This document shows, piece after piece, positions 43,594 through 53,040 of a stretch of DNA of 64,000 nt. The DNA is taken from contig NZ_MAYU01000012.1 in the NCBI RefSeq assembly GCF_001685025.1, positions 856,467 to 920,466 of the forward strand, written 5' to 3'. Each line of letters opens with the position of its first letter. Position 1 is the first letter of the stretch. Origin of the DNA: Bacillus sp. FJAT-27225 (GTDB lineage Bacteria > Bacillota > Bacilli > Bacillales > Cytobacillaceae). The notes beneath the pieces are model-generated. The model did not search any database. It was not told the DNA's origin and saw nothing but the letters and a program-made list of their open reading frames with translations. The translations under genes and the position numbers were made by a program.

Positions 43594-46500
43594 TTATAAA
43601 TAACCTGCGAGTTTGCTAAGAATTCGCGCTTGCTCCTCTGTTAATTTCTTACCGCTTTGAGCTTCTGCCTGGTTGATAAATGCTTGAATCATTCCAGCGT
43701 TTGCGTTTGCATTTCCCTGTTCCTCTGCGTCTTGTGCATTTTCAAGCTTACTTGCTAATGCATGAGCAAGCCCGGTATCCTCACCTGCAAACTGATGGGC
43801 AAGCTCAGCCAGCCCCTCGTACGTCACAGTGACCTGGAAGGTAAAGGTCTTGTTTGCTTTATTGCCGGCTTTGTCTTCAGCAGTGACGGTAATGTCATGG
43901 CTTCCTGGCTCAAGCTCGTAGGCTGGGCGCTCTATTAACGGTCCTGAGCACGGGTCATCTGCCAAACCAGACAAGAGGTCTGACGCCGTACAGCTGATTT
44001 TGACAGTTTCTGAAACGGAATACTCCGGCTGACCCGTAAATTCAATAACTGGGGCCGTCTTGTCGATTTTCACTTCAAGCGTCTGTGGTGCTTCTTGAAC
44101 ACCTGAATAGTTCGTAGCATAATACGTGAGCGTCGTTACATCTTCCTGACTTATTGGTACTTGAACCGCATTTCCCTTTACCGTTACTTGGTCAACAGCC
44201 TGTGCGCCTTCCACTGAATACGTGATCGAATAGGCATTGTTTGCTGCAATCGAAATAACAGTGTCGCTGTTAATCCAGCCGTTTTCGTTTGGAGCTGGGT
44301 CGAAGCTTGCGAGCGATACAGGAACAACCTTATCCTTATATTTTACAGTGAAATCGTCATAATACGCTTCCGATATATTATAACGCGACGTAACGGCTAT
44401 TAATTTTGCATAGGCCGCATTAGCAGGCGCCTTGCCTCTAAGAATCACGTGCTGCCATTGTGCTAACCGGGATTCGTCTAAATGCGTTTCCAGTGTCGAA
44501 ATCACAGCGTTGTTCTTATCAAAAAAGCGAAACATAAAACCTGGCTGACCCGATTTAATGTACAAATTCACTCCTGCTTCATATTCTTCTCCAGGAATTA
44601 TAGGAATACTGTCGCTAATGACGGCGACAGAAGCTGTCCGCAGCGTATCTGTCGTCTTTAAGCTATAGCTGCCCGTAAAGCTCCTCTCGCTGCTAAGCTC
44701 ATACGTGTAGCCATTACCGGTAGCAAAGAGCGGGCTCCATCCTGGTATCGCATTCGTACTTCCGCCACCTTCAAAGCCGGCGTTTTTCACAGGAACCGAA
44801 ACGTCCGGGAATGGCTCCTTGATTTCCCCGTCCACTTCGATTCGGTAAAGAATCGTATTCGTCTGTGCATCTGTAAAATATATGTTTCCGTCCAGACCTA
44901 AATCAAAGCGCGATGCATCGGTCAGTGTACGTGACTCCAGCGTTTCCGGGTCAATCACGGTCAGCTTGTTATTGAAGAGGACATAAAGCAGTCCGTCCTC
45001 AGACCATCGGAGAGGATGGTGAGCCCAATGACTGAAATTCAGCTTCTGGTGAATTTTCTTACTTTTAACAACTTCAAATGTATCCGGGTCAATCGCGAAG
45101 ATAAACTCATAAGAAGCTCCCCAGATCAATCCGTCAGGCCCTACTGATAGATCTCCGATAAAGATCGGCTTATCCAAGCCTGGAATGCGAAGCGGGAATT
45201 CAGCAATCTTTTGTTCCGTTTCCGTATCCCAAACAAAAATTTTCGCTTCGGCTTCAGTTGGCTCTGAGCCAAGGCCGCCGCGAATCGTCGTAGAGCCAAA
45301 TAGCTTGCCATCATGGAACGTCGTGCTTAACACGCTTTGGTTTTCGACAACGTTACGATGTACACGGGTTTCCCCAGTTGAAGGATCATATACCGTTACA
45401 GAACCTCCCAAAGCTCCATAACCCGAAATTGTCGAAATATAGATTTTGTCATTGCCGCCCGTAATATTTACAAGCCGTTCTTGCTGTTTGCCCAGAACTG
45501 CCAGACTTTTCGGATTCGTACTGCTCGGTTCCGCGGATAAATCGTATTCGTATAACGCGCCTTCCGGATAAACTCCCAAATACACTTTGTTCCCTACTGT
45601 ATATACACTGTCCGCCTGTCCAATATTGAACGGCTTAGTCGTGTTACTCCCGAGATCGACAAGAGAAGATCTCGCCTGCGAGCCCGTTGCGATCAACTGA
45701 GTTTCGGAGACCGCACTTAGTTGATTAACGACTCCTGGCAATCCAGGAATAATAGGAGGGTAGGTATGAACCTTTTTTGTCTCAATATTCATGATGGTTA
45801 CGCCGCCATCATAACGAACGGTTACTAAATTCTTACCGGGCAGCTCAGGCTTGTTTGGAAACTCAACCCAATCCACTCCCCGGAACCCGCTTCCGTATGT
45901 CATGCCGGTCGATTCTATCTGGTGGCTCGTCAAGTCGAATGTTTTCAACTGCTTGTCGGCCAGGAAATACAATTTTCCATCCAATGAATCCGTAGCATGG
46001 AGCCCAACCAGATTATCCAATACAACGTCGAGCCAAGTTTCTGTCTGAGTATCGTAGATAAAACCTTCTCCCGGAACCCCGCTGCCGTCCGTATAACGAG
46101 CTAGCAAATACCGGCCATCAATGGTACTTAAGTCATATACCGTGTCCTCTTTTACATTGAGAGAACCCGCAATATTTGTTTTTTCGCCGGTTTCAAGGTT
46201 GACCCTGACAATTTGCTTATGAGCTGTACCTGCATAAATATGTCCACCCTGGTAAGCAATCGAACGAACATATTCCTGGTCTAAAGCACCGATCATCCGG
46301 CCGTAATCTTTCGTTTGCTTGGTGACAGGATCGTACTGATACACTTTTCCTCCTGGATAAGTGCCTACGTAAACACGTCCCTGCTCATCCGTTGTAATGC
46401 TGTTCGGTACGGATTGTCCAGCAAATTCGGCAACCAGCACTGGGGTTTTTGTTACAGGTGAGTAGTTCCATAACTTCGCTCCGCTTCCGTCAGCAGCAAG

Positions 46501-46842
46501 GTATAATGACCCGTCCGGGGCTATCGTGTGTGCCCATGAGCTTTCCGATGGAGCGATCGGGATGCTTCGAAGCAGCTGGTAATTATCCAGGTCGATGACA
46601 TTCAAATAACCCGGCTTTCCTTTCGCCGTAGCATAAAGTACATTACGCCCGTCTTCCTTGCCGACCGTACCGTTAAACACAGCGACAGTGTAATTATTCG
46701 GATATAGAAGCTCTTCTGGGCTCCCGTATATTTTCTGTGAAAGCTTGCTTTCTGCTGCCGAAGATGTTCCTCCACTAAAACCAGCTATGGTGAGAAGTAA
46801 GCACATCATGGTTATGAGGGCTTTATTCCTGCCTATTTTCAA
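43594..46842 (-). CDS. Large secreted beta-propeller protein with carbohydrate-binding-like, Ig-like and FIMAH domains
   Basis: A 1082-residue exported protein with a signal peptide (ALITMMCLLLTIAGFSG, cut near AESK). Residues about 50-690 hold many propeller blades of the YVTN type. Residues about 700-850 look like a CBM4/9-type jelly roll (NAGFEGGGSTNAIPGWSP). Two Ig-like domains follow (about 855-1005; DKTAPVIEF, ITVTAEDKAGNKANKTFTF). A C-terminal FIMAH-type helical domain ends the protein. No catalytic residues are recognisable. It may bind or sense polysaccharide at the surface. A good cre site in front points to catabolite control. Confidence 0.82.
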   Translation of the reverse strand: MKIGRNKALITMMCLLLTIAGFSGGTSSAAESKLSQKIYGSPEELLYPNNYTVAVFNGTVGKEDGRNVLYATAKGKPGYLNVIDLDNYQLLRSIPIAPSESSWAHTIAPDGSLYLAADGSGAKLWNYSPVTKTPVLVAEFAGQSVPNSITTDEQGRVYVGTYPGGKVYQYDPVTKQTKDYGRMIGALDQEYVRSIAYQGGHIYAGTAHKQIVRVNLETGEKTNIAGSLNVKEDTVYDLSTIDGRYLLARYTDGSGVPGEGFIYDTQTETWLDVVLDNLVGLHATDSLDGKLYFLADKQLKTFDLTSHQIESTGMTYGSGFRGVDWVEFPNKPELPGKNLVTVRYDGGVTIMNIETKKVHTYPPIIPGLPGVVNQLSAVSETQLIATGSQARSSLVDLGSNTTKPFNIGQADSVYTVGNKVYLGVYPEGALYEYDLSAEPSSTNPKSLAVLGKQQERLVNITGGNDKIYISTISGYGALGGSVTVYDPSTGETRVHRNVVENQSVLSTTFHDGKLFGSTTIRGGLGSEPTEAEAKIFVWDTETEQKIAEFPLRIPGLDKPIFIGDLSVGPDGLIWGASYEFIFAIDPDTFEVVKSKKIHQKLNFSHWAHHPLRWSEDGLLYVLFNNKLTVIDPETLESRTLTDASRFDLGLDGNIYFTDAQTNTILYRIEVDGEIKEPFPDVSVPVKNAGFEGGGSTNAIPGWSPLFATGNGYTYELSSERSFTGSYSLKTTDTLRTASVAVISDSIPIIPGEEYEAGVNLYIKSGQPGFMFRFFDKNNAVISTLETHLDESRLAQWQHVILRGKAPANAAYAKLIAVTSRYNISEAYYDDFTVKYKDKVVPVSLASFDPAPNENGWINSDTVISIAANNAYSITYSVEGAQAVDQVTVKGNAVQVPISQEDVTTLTYYATNYSGVQEAPQTLEVKIDKTAPVIEFTGQPEYSVSETVKISCTASDLLSGLADDPCSGPLIERPAYELEPGSHDITVTAEDKAGNKANKTFTFQVTVTYEGLAELAHQFAGEDTGLAHALASKLENAQDAEEQGNANANAGMIQAFINQAEAQSGKKLTEEQARILSKLAGYL

Positions 46843-46890
46843 TTAAAGAACCTCCTCGATAAAACTATTTTCCCTATATGCCAGTTTCAT

Positions 46891-46904
46891 TGCGAACGCT
46901 TACA
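46891..46904. promoter_or_regulatory. cre (CcpA) site upstream of the beta-propeller gene
   Basis: On the minus strand TGTAAGCGTTCGCA matches the cre consensus TGWAANCGNTNWCA at 13 of 14 positions. It lies about 50 bp before the start codon, where CcpA binding would repress. Confidence 0.7.
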
Positions 46905-46997
46905 ATTTGTTTATTAATCTTTCTTCTTTCGATTAATGATAAGAGAACACACATTGAACTGGCATATTAGGATCTGCCTGCTAGTATACGGACAGAA

Positions 46998-48299
46998 TTA
47001 ATTAAACACTGGTAACCAATCACCATGGGCTTCAATAAGGTCGTTACATAATGAAACAATATCATCAAGCGATAGTTCTGCTGCCGTATGCGGATCCAGC
47101 ATGGCAGCCTGATAAATATATTCTTTTTTTCTAGTCATTGCTGCTTCAACAGTAAGTAATTGCGTATTAATATTTGTTCGATTTAAAGCGGCTAATTGTT
47201 CAGGAAGCTCTCCAATATAGGTAGGGGCAATCCCGCTTGCATCAGCAAGACAAGGAACTTCCACACATGCCTTTTCTGGCAGGTTGCTAATCAAACCACC
47301 TGTATTTAAGACATTACCGCCAAATTTAAAAGGTATATCTGTTTCCATTGCCTCAATAATGCGTGATCCATATTCATGTGTACGTTCATGCGATAAATTT
47401 TTATTATCCACCAAGTCTTTACGCATGCTTTTCCAGCCTTCAATTTGATTGACGCATCTTCTTGGATATTCATCCAATGGAATATTGAAACGATTAATTA
47501 ACTCCGGGTACCTGCTTTTAATAAAGTACGGATGATATTCGGCATTATGCTCCGAGGATTCGGTAACATAATAACCAAAATGATTCATTAGCTCAAAGCG
47601 AACCATATCATTATGCTGCGTCTCTTGTTTTGCTTTTGCTCTTTTCTTGATTTCCGGGTACAAGTCTTTTCCATTTCGGGTAATCTCCAACAACCATGCC
47701 ATATGATTAATCCCTGCAATCTTCCACTGCACTTTATCAGTTGGCATTTCCAAAGACTCTAGCAGTCTGCTGGCACAGACCTGGACACTGTGACATAATC
47801 CGACTGTTTTAATATTTGTATACCGTAACATCGTACCAGTCAAAACCGCCATTGGATTAGTATAATTTAAAAACCATGCATCCGGACAAACCTCTTCCAT
47901 ATCTCGAGCAATGTCCATCATGACCGGTATCGTCCGCAAACTACGGAATATCCCGCCTATTCCAACTGTATCGGCAATGGTTTGACGGAGGTTGTATTTT
48001 TTAGGTATCTTAAAATCTATTATTGTACTAGGGTCATACCCGCCAACATGGATTGTGTTGATTACATATTTTGCATTTTTTAAAGCCTCTTTACGGTCAG
48101 TATAAGAAACAATATTCACAGTTGATTGAAGATTTTTCTTTAAATTAGTCAACATTGCCTCAGACTCTTTTAATCTTTCATGATTTATATCATATAAAGC
48201 TAATTCAAATCCTTGAAGCGCTTCCACAGTCATGCAATCTCCCAATATATTTTTTGCAAATGCTGTGCTTCCTGCTCCAAGGATGGTGATTTTAGACAT
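46998..48299 (-). CDS. GH4 alpha-galactosidase-like glycosidase
   Basis: A 433-residue family 4 glycosidase, which uses NAD+ and a divalent metal in a redox-elimination mechanism. The dinucleotide site ITILGAGSTAFAKN, NYTNPMA, the metal/active-site motif GLCHSVQ and GINHMAWLLE agree with MelA-type alpha-galactosidases; alpha-glucosidase or galacturonidase activity cannot be excluded. ATG 48299 follows AAGGTGGG; an extra four codons up to 48311 would place that site inside. It lies 75 bp after a sugar-binding lipoprotein, so melibiose or raffinose-type sugars are likely. Confidence 0.88.
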   Translation of the reverse strand: MSKITILGAGSTAFAKNILGDCMTVEALQGFELALYDINHERLKESEAMLTNLKKNLQSTVNIVSYTDRKEALKNAKYVINTIHVGGYDPSTIIDFKIPKKYNLRQTIADTVGIGGIFRSLRTIPVMMDIARDMEEVCPDAWFLNYTNPMAVLTGTMLRYTNIKTVGLCHSVQVCASRLLESLEMPTDKVQWKIAGINHMAWLLEITRNGKDLYPEIKKRAKAKQETQHNDMVRFELMNHFGYYVTESSEHNAEYHPYFIKSRYPELINRFNIPLDEYPRRCVNQIEGWKSMRKDLVDNKNLSHERTHEYGSRIIEAMETDIPFKFGGNVLNTGGLISNLPEKACVEVPCLADASGIAPTYIGELPEQLAALNRTNINTQLLTVEAAMTRKKEYIYQAAMLDPHTAAELSLDDIVSLCNDLIEAHGDWLPVFN

Positions 48300-48374
48300 T
48301 GCGTTTCCCACCTTATTTAACTAAATTCCCTCGCATACTTTAGTTTAGTTATATTGAATAGGCAGTTATTCACT

Positions 48375-49622
48375 TTACTTCGCAAGCTCAGCCTTAATCG
48401 CTTCTTCAGTGGCTTGAATTGCTTCTTTCGGGGTTAAATCTCCCGCCATCATTGCCTGGATTTTAGCCTGAATTACTGGCATGATTGCCCGGCCTTTTGG
48501 ATGGATTACTCCTGGGCGAACGTGTTCTGTGTTCGAAGCTATCTGACTTAAATATTTTTCATCAGCAAAAATATCTCTCGAAGATTCTCTTGCAGGGATA
48601 AACTTGGTAAGCTTATTAAATTTTCTTTGATTCTCTGCATTTGTTATTGTTTTTACAAACTCAGCTGCTGCATCTGGATTATCACTATTAGAAGGAACGA
48701 CAAACATTCCAGTTGTACCATAAGCTACTTGTTCCTTATTTTTTAGAGGTGAAGAAATGACAAAATTAAAATCCTCATTCTTCTCCAACTCAGCTATTAA
48801 ATCGGCGGAACCCATCCTGGCCAACATTTTTCCGCCAAACCATAATTCATTATGATCGGTTGCAGTAACTGAATCCTCAGGAATCCAGCCTTTTTTATAC
48901 ATGTCATTTATAAATTCAAATGCCTGTAAGCCTTCCGGGCTATTGATTAAAACTTCATTATCCTCGTTAACAACATCCCCGCCTGCCTGCCATAGCCATG
49001 GATATAACGTGTGATTCATCGATCCGCCACCTGGATAACTCATTGCATAAAACCCTTTGGACTTCGCTTTTTCAGCCCATTTTTCGAATTCTTCCCATGT
49101 TTTCGGAAGATTATTTGGATCCTCTCCGATTGCTTCTATCACATCAACATTATAAAAAAATGTAGTTGCTTCTTGTAATATCGGAAGACCATATGTTTTA
49201 TCTTTCCATTTAGTTGCAATTAATGCAGTATCAACAAAATCATCCATATCGTTGTCTTTCAAATACGGATCAAGTTCTAATAACATGCCTACATCAGCAT
49301 ATTGCGGCATCTGATCAGGAATGGCATAAAAAACATCTGGACCACTATTAGCTGCCAGTGCTGTAAGTATTTTCTGATCACGGTTTGGCCAAGGTATTGT
49401 CTCAAAATTTACCTTAACGTCAAATTTGTCTTCAAAAGAAGCAATCATCTCATCCCACATTGCTTCTTCCAGTTCTGGTCCTCCAGTATACGGATGCGCC
49501 CAAACTGTTATTTCACCGGATATTTCTCCTTTAACGCTCCCTTTCGACTTTTCATTCGAACTGCATGCAGATAATGCTAAGCTTAAAATAATTAGCAATG
49601 ACAGAAGACCTGATCTTTTCAT
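48375..49622 (-). CDS. Sugar ABC transporter substrate-binding lipoprotein
   Basis: A 415-residue binding protein with the lipoprotein signal RSGLLSLLIILSLALSAC. It has family features such as TVWAHPYTGGPELEEAMWDE, YGLPILQEATTFFYNVD and GTTGMFVVPSNSDNPDAAAE. It forms a short unit with the GH4 gene. No permease genes accompany it, which is unusual; it may use permeases encoded elsewhere. ATG 49622 follows GGGAGGGG. Confidence 0.9.
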   Translation of the reverse strand: MKRSGLLSLLIILSLALSACSSNEKSKGSVKGEISGEITVWAHPYTGGPELEEAMWDEMIASFEDKFDVKVNFETIPWPNRDQKILTALAANSGPDVFYAIPDQMPQYADVGMLLELDPYLKDNDMDDFVDTALIATKWKDKTYGLPILQEATTFFYNVDVIEAIGEDPNNLPKTWEEFEKWAEKAKSKGFYAMSYPGGGSMNHTLYPWLWQAGGDVVNEDNEVLINSPEGLQAFEFINDMYKKGWIPEDSVTATDHNELWFGGKMLARMGSADLIAELEKNEDFNFVISSPLKNKEQVAYGTTGMFVVPSNSDNPDAAAEFVKTITNAENQRKFNKLTKFIPARESSRDIFADEKYLSQIASNTEHVRPGVIHPKGRAIMPVIQAKIQAMMAGDLTPKEAIQATEEAIKAELAK

Positions 49623-50344
49623 TAATTAAACCCCTCCCTATTTTTAAAAAAGTTACTAAAAAACCAATCTAAAACTTCACCTCCTTCAGTAATTAATGCT
49701 TGTTTCAAAAACGATTTGTGACATATACATATTAGATATACAAAAAACAACATAAAACTTAATATTTGGAATTTATCAAGGATTCAATAAATAATACTAG
49801 GCATCTTCCAAATAATAGGCAAGGTCGTAAAATTGTCTTTAATTCCCCTAGTCCATACGCAAGGTTGGGAAAATTTTAAATACTTTTGTTCATCATAGTT
49901 CCAGTAGGGAACCTTATCTACAGCTGGAAAAAGAATTAAAATAAGAACGGAAAGCCATGGAGATTTCGGCATCACTGTATAAAAATACAACGGCTCTCTG
50001 GTACGATGCAGTAACAATTTAGAGGTTTAGGGCATAAGGCGAACCGAAGAAAATAAAGAAGTGCAGAGGGTTCAGTTTAAGGTGCATTTATCTTATTGAA
50101 ATTTCTAATTTGGAGAAAAACGGCGTGAGAATTAATAGGGGATTAAAGAACGAGTTACATAAATTTCTCATACTTGTTTTCAATAGCTAGTCTACCTATG
50201 TAACCACGTAGTCTCAAAACATATTTCGGTCTAGGTAAAAGGTGAATTATAGGAATGCAAAAAAAGCAGCCATTAATGTTAATGGCCGCTTTTTGTTTTC
50301 TACCAAGTATGAATGATGAACAAATTCCGATTAATGATGAAAAA
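49623..50344. other. Long gap before minJ
   Basis: I see the promoter-proximal part of the binding-protein gene, a GAAGGAGGTGAAG ribosome-like site near 49680 with only a tiny frame behind it, and an open minus-strand frame 49784-50017 (77 codons, no site, no family). The permease genes expected before a sugar-binding protein are absent. The minJ terminator is at the right end. Confidence 0.5.
50261..50297. terminator. minJ terminator
   Basis: AAAAAGCAGCCATTA / TAATGGCCGCTTTTT with loop ATGT; on the minus strand T follows. It is nearly symmetrical. Confidence 0.85.
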
Positions 50345-51544
50345 TCACACTGATACCGCTTTGTCATCCCATTTTTTCTCGTCATGGACAAACAGGATCC
50401 CGAGTTCATGATGGTCGCCTTCGTAAAGGGCACGCTGTGCGAAGCGGACCTGATTATTTGTGTCGAATACTTCAAGACGGCACTGGGCACGGTTATGTTG
50501 GAGGGCTTCATAAAACTCCTGTTCATCGTGGACCGGCATGCCATTCACCTTGCTGACTAATTCGCCGACCTTTAATCCCATCTTTTCTGCCGGGGAACCC
50601 GGAATGATGCCGAGGATCATCAACCCATTATTTCTCCGGGAAAAATAGAATGGCCTTCCGTCTTCCTTCAGCTTTTGGAAAAGGGCCAGGGCTTCACGTC
50701 CAAGGATGGCCAGTGCCGACGCTCCGACTGCTGCGATTGGATACCAATAGCCGGCAGCCGCAATAACGAGGACAAACATACCAAGCGTAATAACCTTTTT
50801 CCCTTGTGACTGGATTGCCTCGACGGGATGCATGCCAAAGACTTGCTGGTGCATACCGACTGCGAAGGGAACGAGGAAGAGTGAGTACGTTTCTGCACCA
50901 AGCGTGAACACCGGCCACCAATCTACCGGCAGGCTCAGCGCACTTCCTGGAATGAGCAGGAATACCGGAACCAGCCAGAGCTTCCTTGCCTCATGAACGC
51001 CAACACGCTGGCCGCGCTTGCTTGTTTTGAGCTTCGGTGAGGTGGCGAAGCTTCCCCTTTTTAAAATCAGTACTCCTTCTGCAATCACGAGCAGGGCGAG
51101 CAGGATGGCAACGGATGGGTATAATTTATCACCGGCCGCTTCAAACGCAGCCTGCACAACTGGGAAATTGACGCTGACCCCGCCAAGAATGGCAAGCGCA
51201 AAGAAAGCCGCCCCTATTGTATAGGCGGGCCCGATAAGCCGCATATTTCCTGTCAGGCTGAACAGCAGTGTGAATCCAGCGATCAGGATAAGCGCCGCGA
51301 CCGGAACCGCCAGGCCTGACGCAATTGCCGCAACCGACAGCACCAATCCCACGGCAAGGCCTGCAGGCACCAATTGGCGCAGTTCGAAATACGCATCGCG
51401 GGCACGAATGTGGAAATTCTTCCGCTCACGCTTCACCCGGCTCACCCCGAGCACAGCAGCCAGGAAAAACACATAGTAGAAGACAGGATGCAGAAACATC
51501 CTCCCTATTCCCTTTATCACCTCAAAACCCCATTGCTCAATCAT
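50345..51544 (-). CDS. minJ: Cell-division topology protein MinJ (PDZ)
   Basis: A 399-residue membrane protein with about seven or eight spans in the first 290 residues and a C-terminal PDZ domain (GLMILGIIPGSPAEKMGLKV). This is the layout of MinJ, which links DivIVA to MinD at the poles and division site. Position near ctpB agrees with B. subtilis, where swrA lies between them; swrA is absent here and the tre operon takes that space. Identification rests on architecture and synteny. Confidence 0.85.
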   Translation of the reverse strand: MIEQWGFEVIKGIGRMFLHPVFYYVFFLAAVLGVSRVKRERKNFHIRARDAYFELRQLVPAGLAVGLVLSVAAIASGLAVPVAALILIAGFTLLFSLTGNMRLIGPAYTIGAAFFALAILGGVSVNFPVVQAAFEAAGDKLYPSVAILLALLVIAEGVLILKRGSFATSPKLKTSKRGQRVGVHEARKLWLVPVFLLIPGSALSLPVDWWPVFTLGAETYSLFLVPFAVGMHQQVFGMHPVEAIQSQGKKVITLGMFVLVIAAAGYWYPIAAVGASALAILGREALALFQKLKEDGRPFYFSRRNNGLMILGIIPGSPAEKMGLKVGELVSKVNGMPVHDEQEFYEALQHNRAQCRLEVFDTNNQVRFAQRALYEGDHHELGILFVHDEKKWDDKAVSV

Positions 51545-51769
51545 TTTTCTGCACCGCCCTGTTTGTAAGTAACTATTCGTCCAATTAGCTTATTCTTATT
51601 CTATCAAAAAGCAGGACCAAAACATATTGCAAGATTCTTGAATCCAGGAAATGTTTTGTAGGGCGAAACTTTTGTTCTGGGTTTAAATTTATAAGCCCTA
51701 GCCAAGTTTCAGTCTCTTAGTGCAGACCTGATACACTATTCGACCATGGCTGGGTTAAATTGGGGCTCC

Positions 51770-51990
51770 TGACTAGTGTTTTTACTAGTTATAGAACCGG
51801 TATTAATTTTTGCTACTCCTTACCTTACTAGTGCTTTTCTTTTTAAACCCCAATAGGTCACTAGTGAATATTATAGAGAATACTAATCATAGACCCTTCC
51901 TCTAACAGCCTTCAAACCATTAGTATGAACTTGCTATCCATATGATTCTTGCCGTACATAGACTAGTTACTAACGGCAGTAATACTATAT
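51770..51990. repeat. Degenerate ACTAGT-word region
   Basis: ACTAGT, ACTAGTGA and AATACTA-type words recur through 51770-51990, similar in kind to the 33731-34060 region but without a clear long unit. No gene was seen in 51545-52080. Confidence 0.5.
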
Positions 51991-52082
51991 CAATTAGTGA
52001 AAACTAACTATACAAAACGCCAGCTTATAATTAATAATCCCCAGTCGTCTTAACATACTTAAACAACCAAACTTCTTTTCAA

Positions 52083-52108
52083 AACAAAAGCCGCCCAAAC
52101 GGACGGCC
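52083..52108 (-). terminator. treR terminator
   Basis: GCCG...CGGC stem (52090-52107) followed on the minus strand by TTTTGTTTTG. Confidence 0.75.
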
Positions 52109-52120
52109 ATTTCCAAAAGA

Positions 52121-52837
52121 CTATTTACTTCGCCTTGCAAAGTCGACAAAACGGAACTTATCGAGTCGATGCCGTGATTCAGTGTACTCAATCAAGACGG
52201 CGTTATCGAGGAAAACATGATTCCTGACAACTACGACATGAGTCGTCCCATTCAAATCAAGGTACTTACGGTCCTCATCCGTGCATTCCTCGACCGTGAT
52301 TTCCTTCCGCGCGAATGATATTTTCAGCTTCAGGCCATTTTCAATGTATTCATAAATGCTGTTTTCACAAATTTCCTTTGTCAGGCCGGGGACATGCTTT
52401 TTAATAAAGAAGTCCTTATCTAAAATAATTCGCTCCCCGCCCGTTTCCCGGGTCCTAACGACTTTCCAGATTTCCTCACGTGCTGGGATTTTCAGTTCAT
52501 TTTGCAAAAACGAATCTGGTTTCATGATATAAAGTTCGTGTACTTCTGTCGAAAACGGCTGTCCAACCTTTTCGGCCACTTCCTTGAAGCTCGTCAGCCC
52601 GGAAACAGGGAAATCAAAGCGGCCAATATCCAGGACAATCGAACCTTTGGCTTTGATTTTCTGGATATAACCGTGCTGTGATAGCAGGTTGAGAGCTTTG
52701 CGAATCGTTTCCCGGCTTGTCCCATATTGGTCAGCCAATTCATTTTCAGACGGAAGCTTGGTGTTCTTCTTCAGCACCCCGGATTCAATCTGGGCGGCAA
52801 TATCCTGATAAATGCTGTCATACTTGTTCTGGACCAT
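52121..52837 (-). CDS. treR: Trehalose operon repressor TreR (GntR family)
   Basis: A GntR/HutC-type repressor with a winged helix (LPSENELADQYGTSRETIRKA) and a C-terminal UTRA effector domain that senses trehalose 6-phosphate. With ATG 52837 the length is 238 residues, equal to B. subtilis TreR, and a GGGTGAGGG stretch precedes that ATG; the longer frame to 52855 has no site. It is third in treP-treA-treR. Its likely targets are the TTGTATATACAA-type boxes before treP and before the ABC importer at 35619. Confidence 0.93.
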   Translation of the reverse strand: MVQNKYDSIYQDIAAQIESGVLKKNTKLPSENELADQYGTSRETIRKALNLLSQHGYIQKIKAKGSIVLDIGRFDFPVSGLTSFKEVAEKVGQPFSTEVHELYIMKPDSFLQNELKIPAREEIWKVVRTRETGGERIILDKDFFIKKHVPGLTKEICENSIYEYIENGLKLKISFARKEITVEECTDEDRKYLDLNGTTHVVVVRNHVFLDNAVLIEYTESRHRLDKFRFVDFARRSK

Positions 52838-52865
52838 GTCCCTCACCCAGTTCATATAATAATGT

Positions 52866-52891
52866 AGGAGGCAGCTGATTCACTGCCTCCC
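52866..52891. terminator. Hairpin between treA and treR
   Basis: GGAGGCAG / CTGCCTCC is a stable stem just before treR without a T-run. It may attenuate or process the message. Confidence 0.45.
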
Positions 52892-52903
52892 TTATTGTAC
52901 CAT

Positions 52904-53020
52904 TTATCCCGCATTAAGGAGCAGTAAGCCTCTTTCAGAGGCAACTGCTCCTAATTGCCCGATTGGTTCAACTCACAATCAGTGGGGATGAAGCCCCCCT
53001 CTGATTGAAGTTTCACTTTA
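52904..53020. repeat. Intergenic repeat family element, copy A
   Basis: Runs from TTATCCCGCATTAAGGAGCA through GCCCGATTGGTTCAACT and AATCAGTGGGG to CTGATTGAAGTTTCACTTTA. It shares this framework with copy B at 62645-62789. Both contain an AATCAGTGGG...CTGATT inverted part and a second hairpin with a variable tip (GCAGT...ACTGC here). Confidence 0.85.
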
Positions 53021-53040
53021 GATCCTGTTAGCAGCACTGA

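Noticed and set aside
49784-50017. 77-codon minus-strand frame before the sugar-binding gene
   Set aside because: No ribosome site, no recognised family and no operon logic. It might be a remnant but I cannot support a gene.
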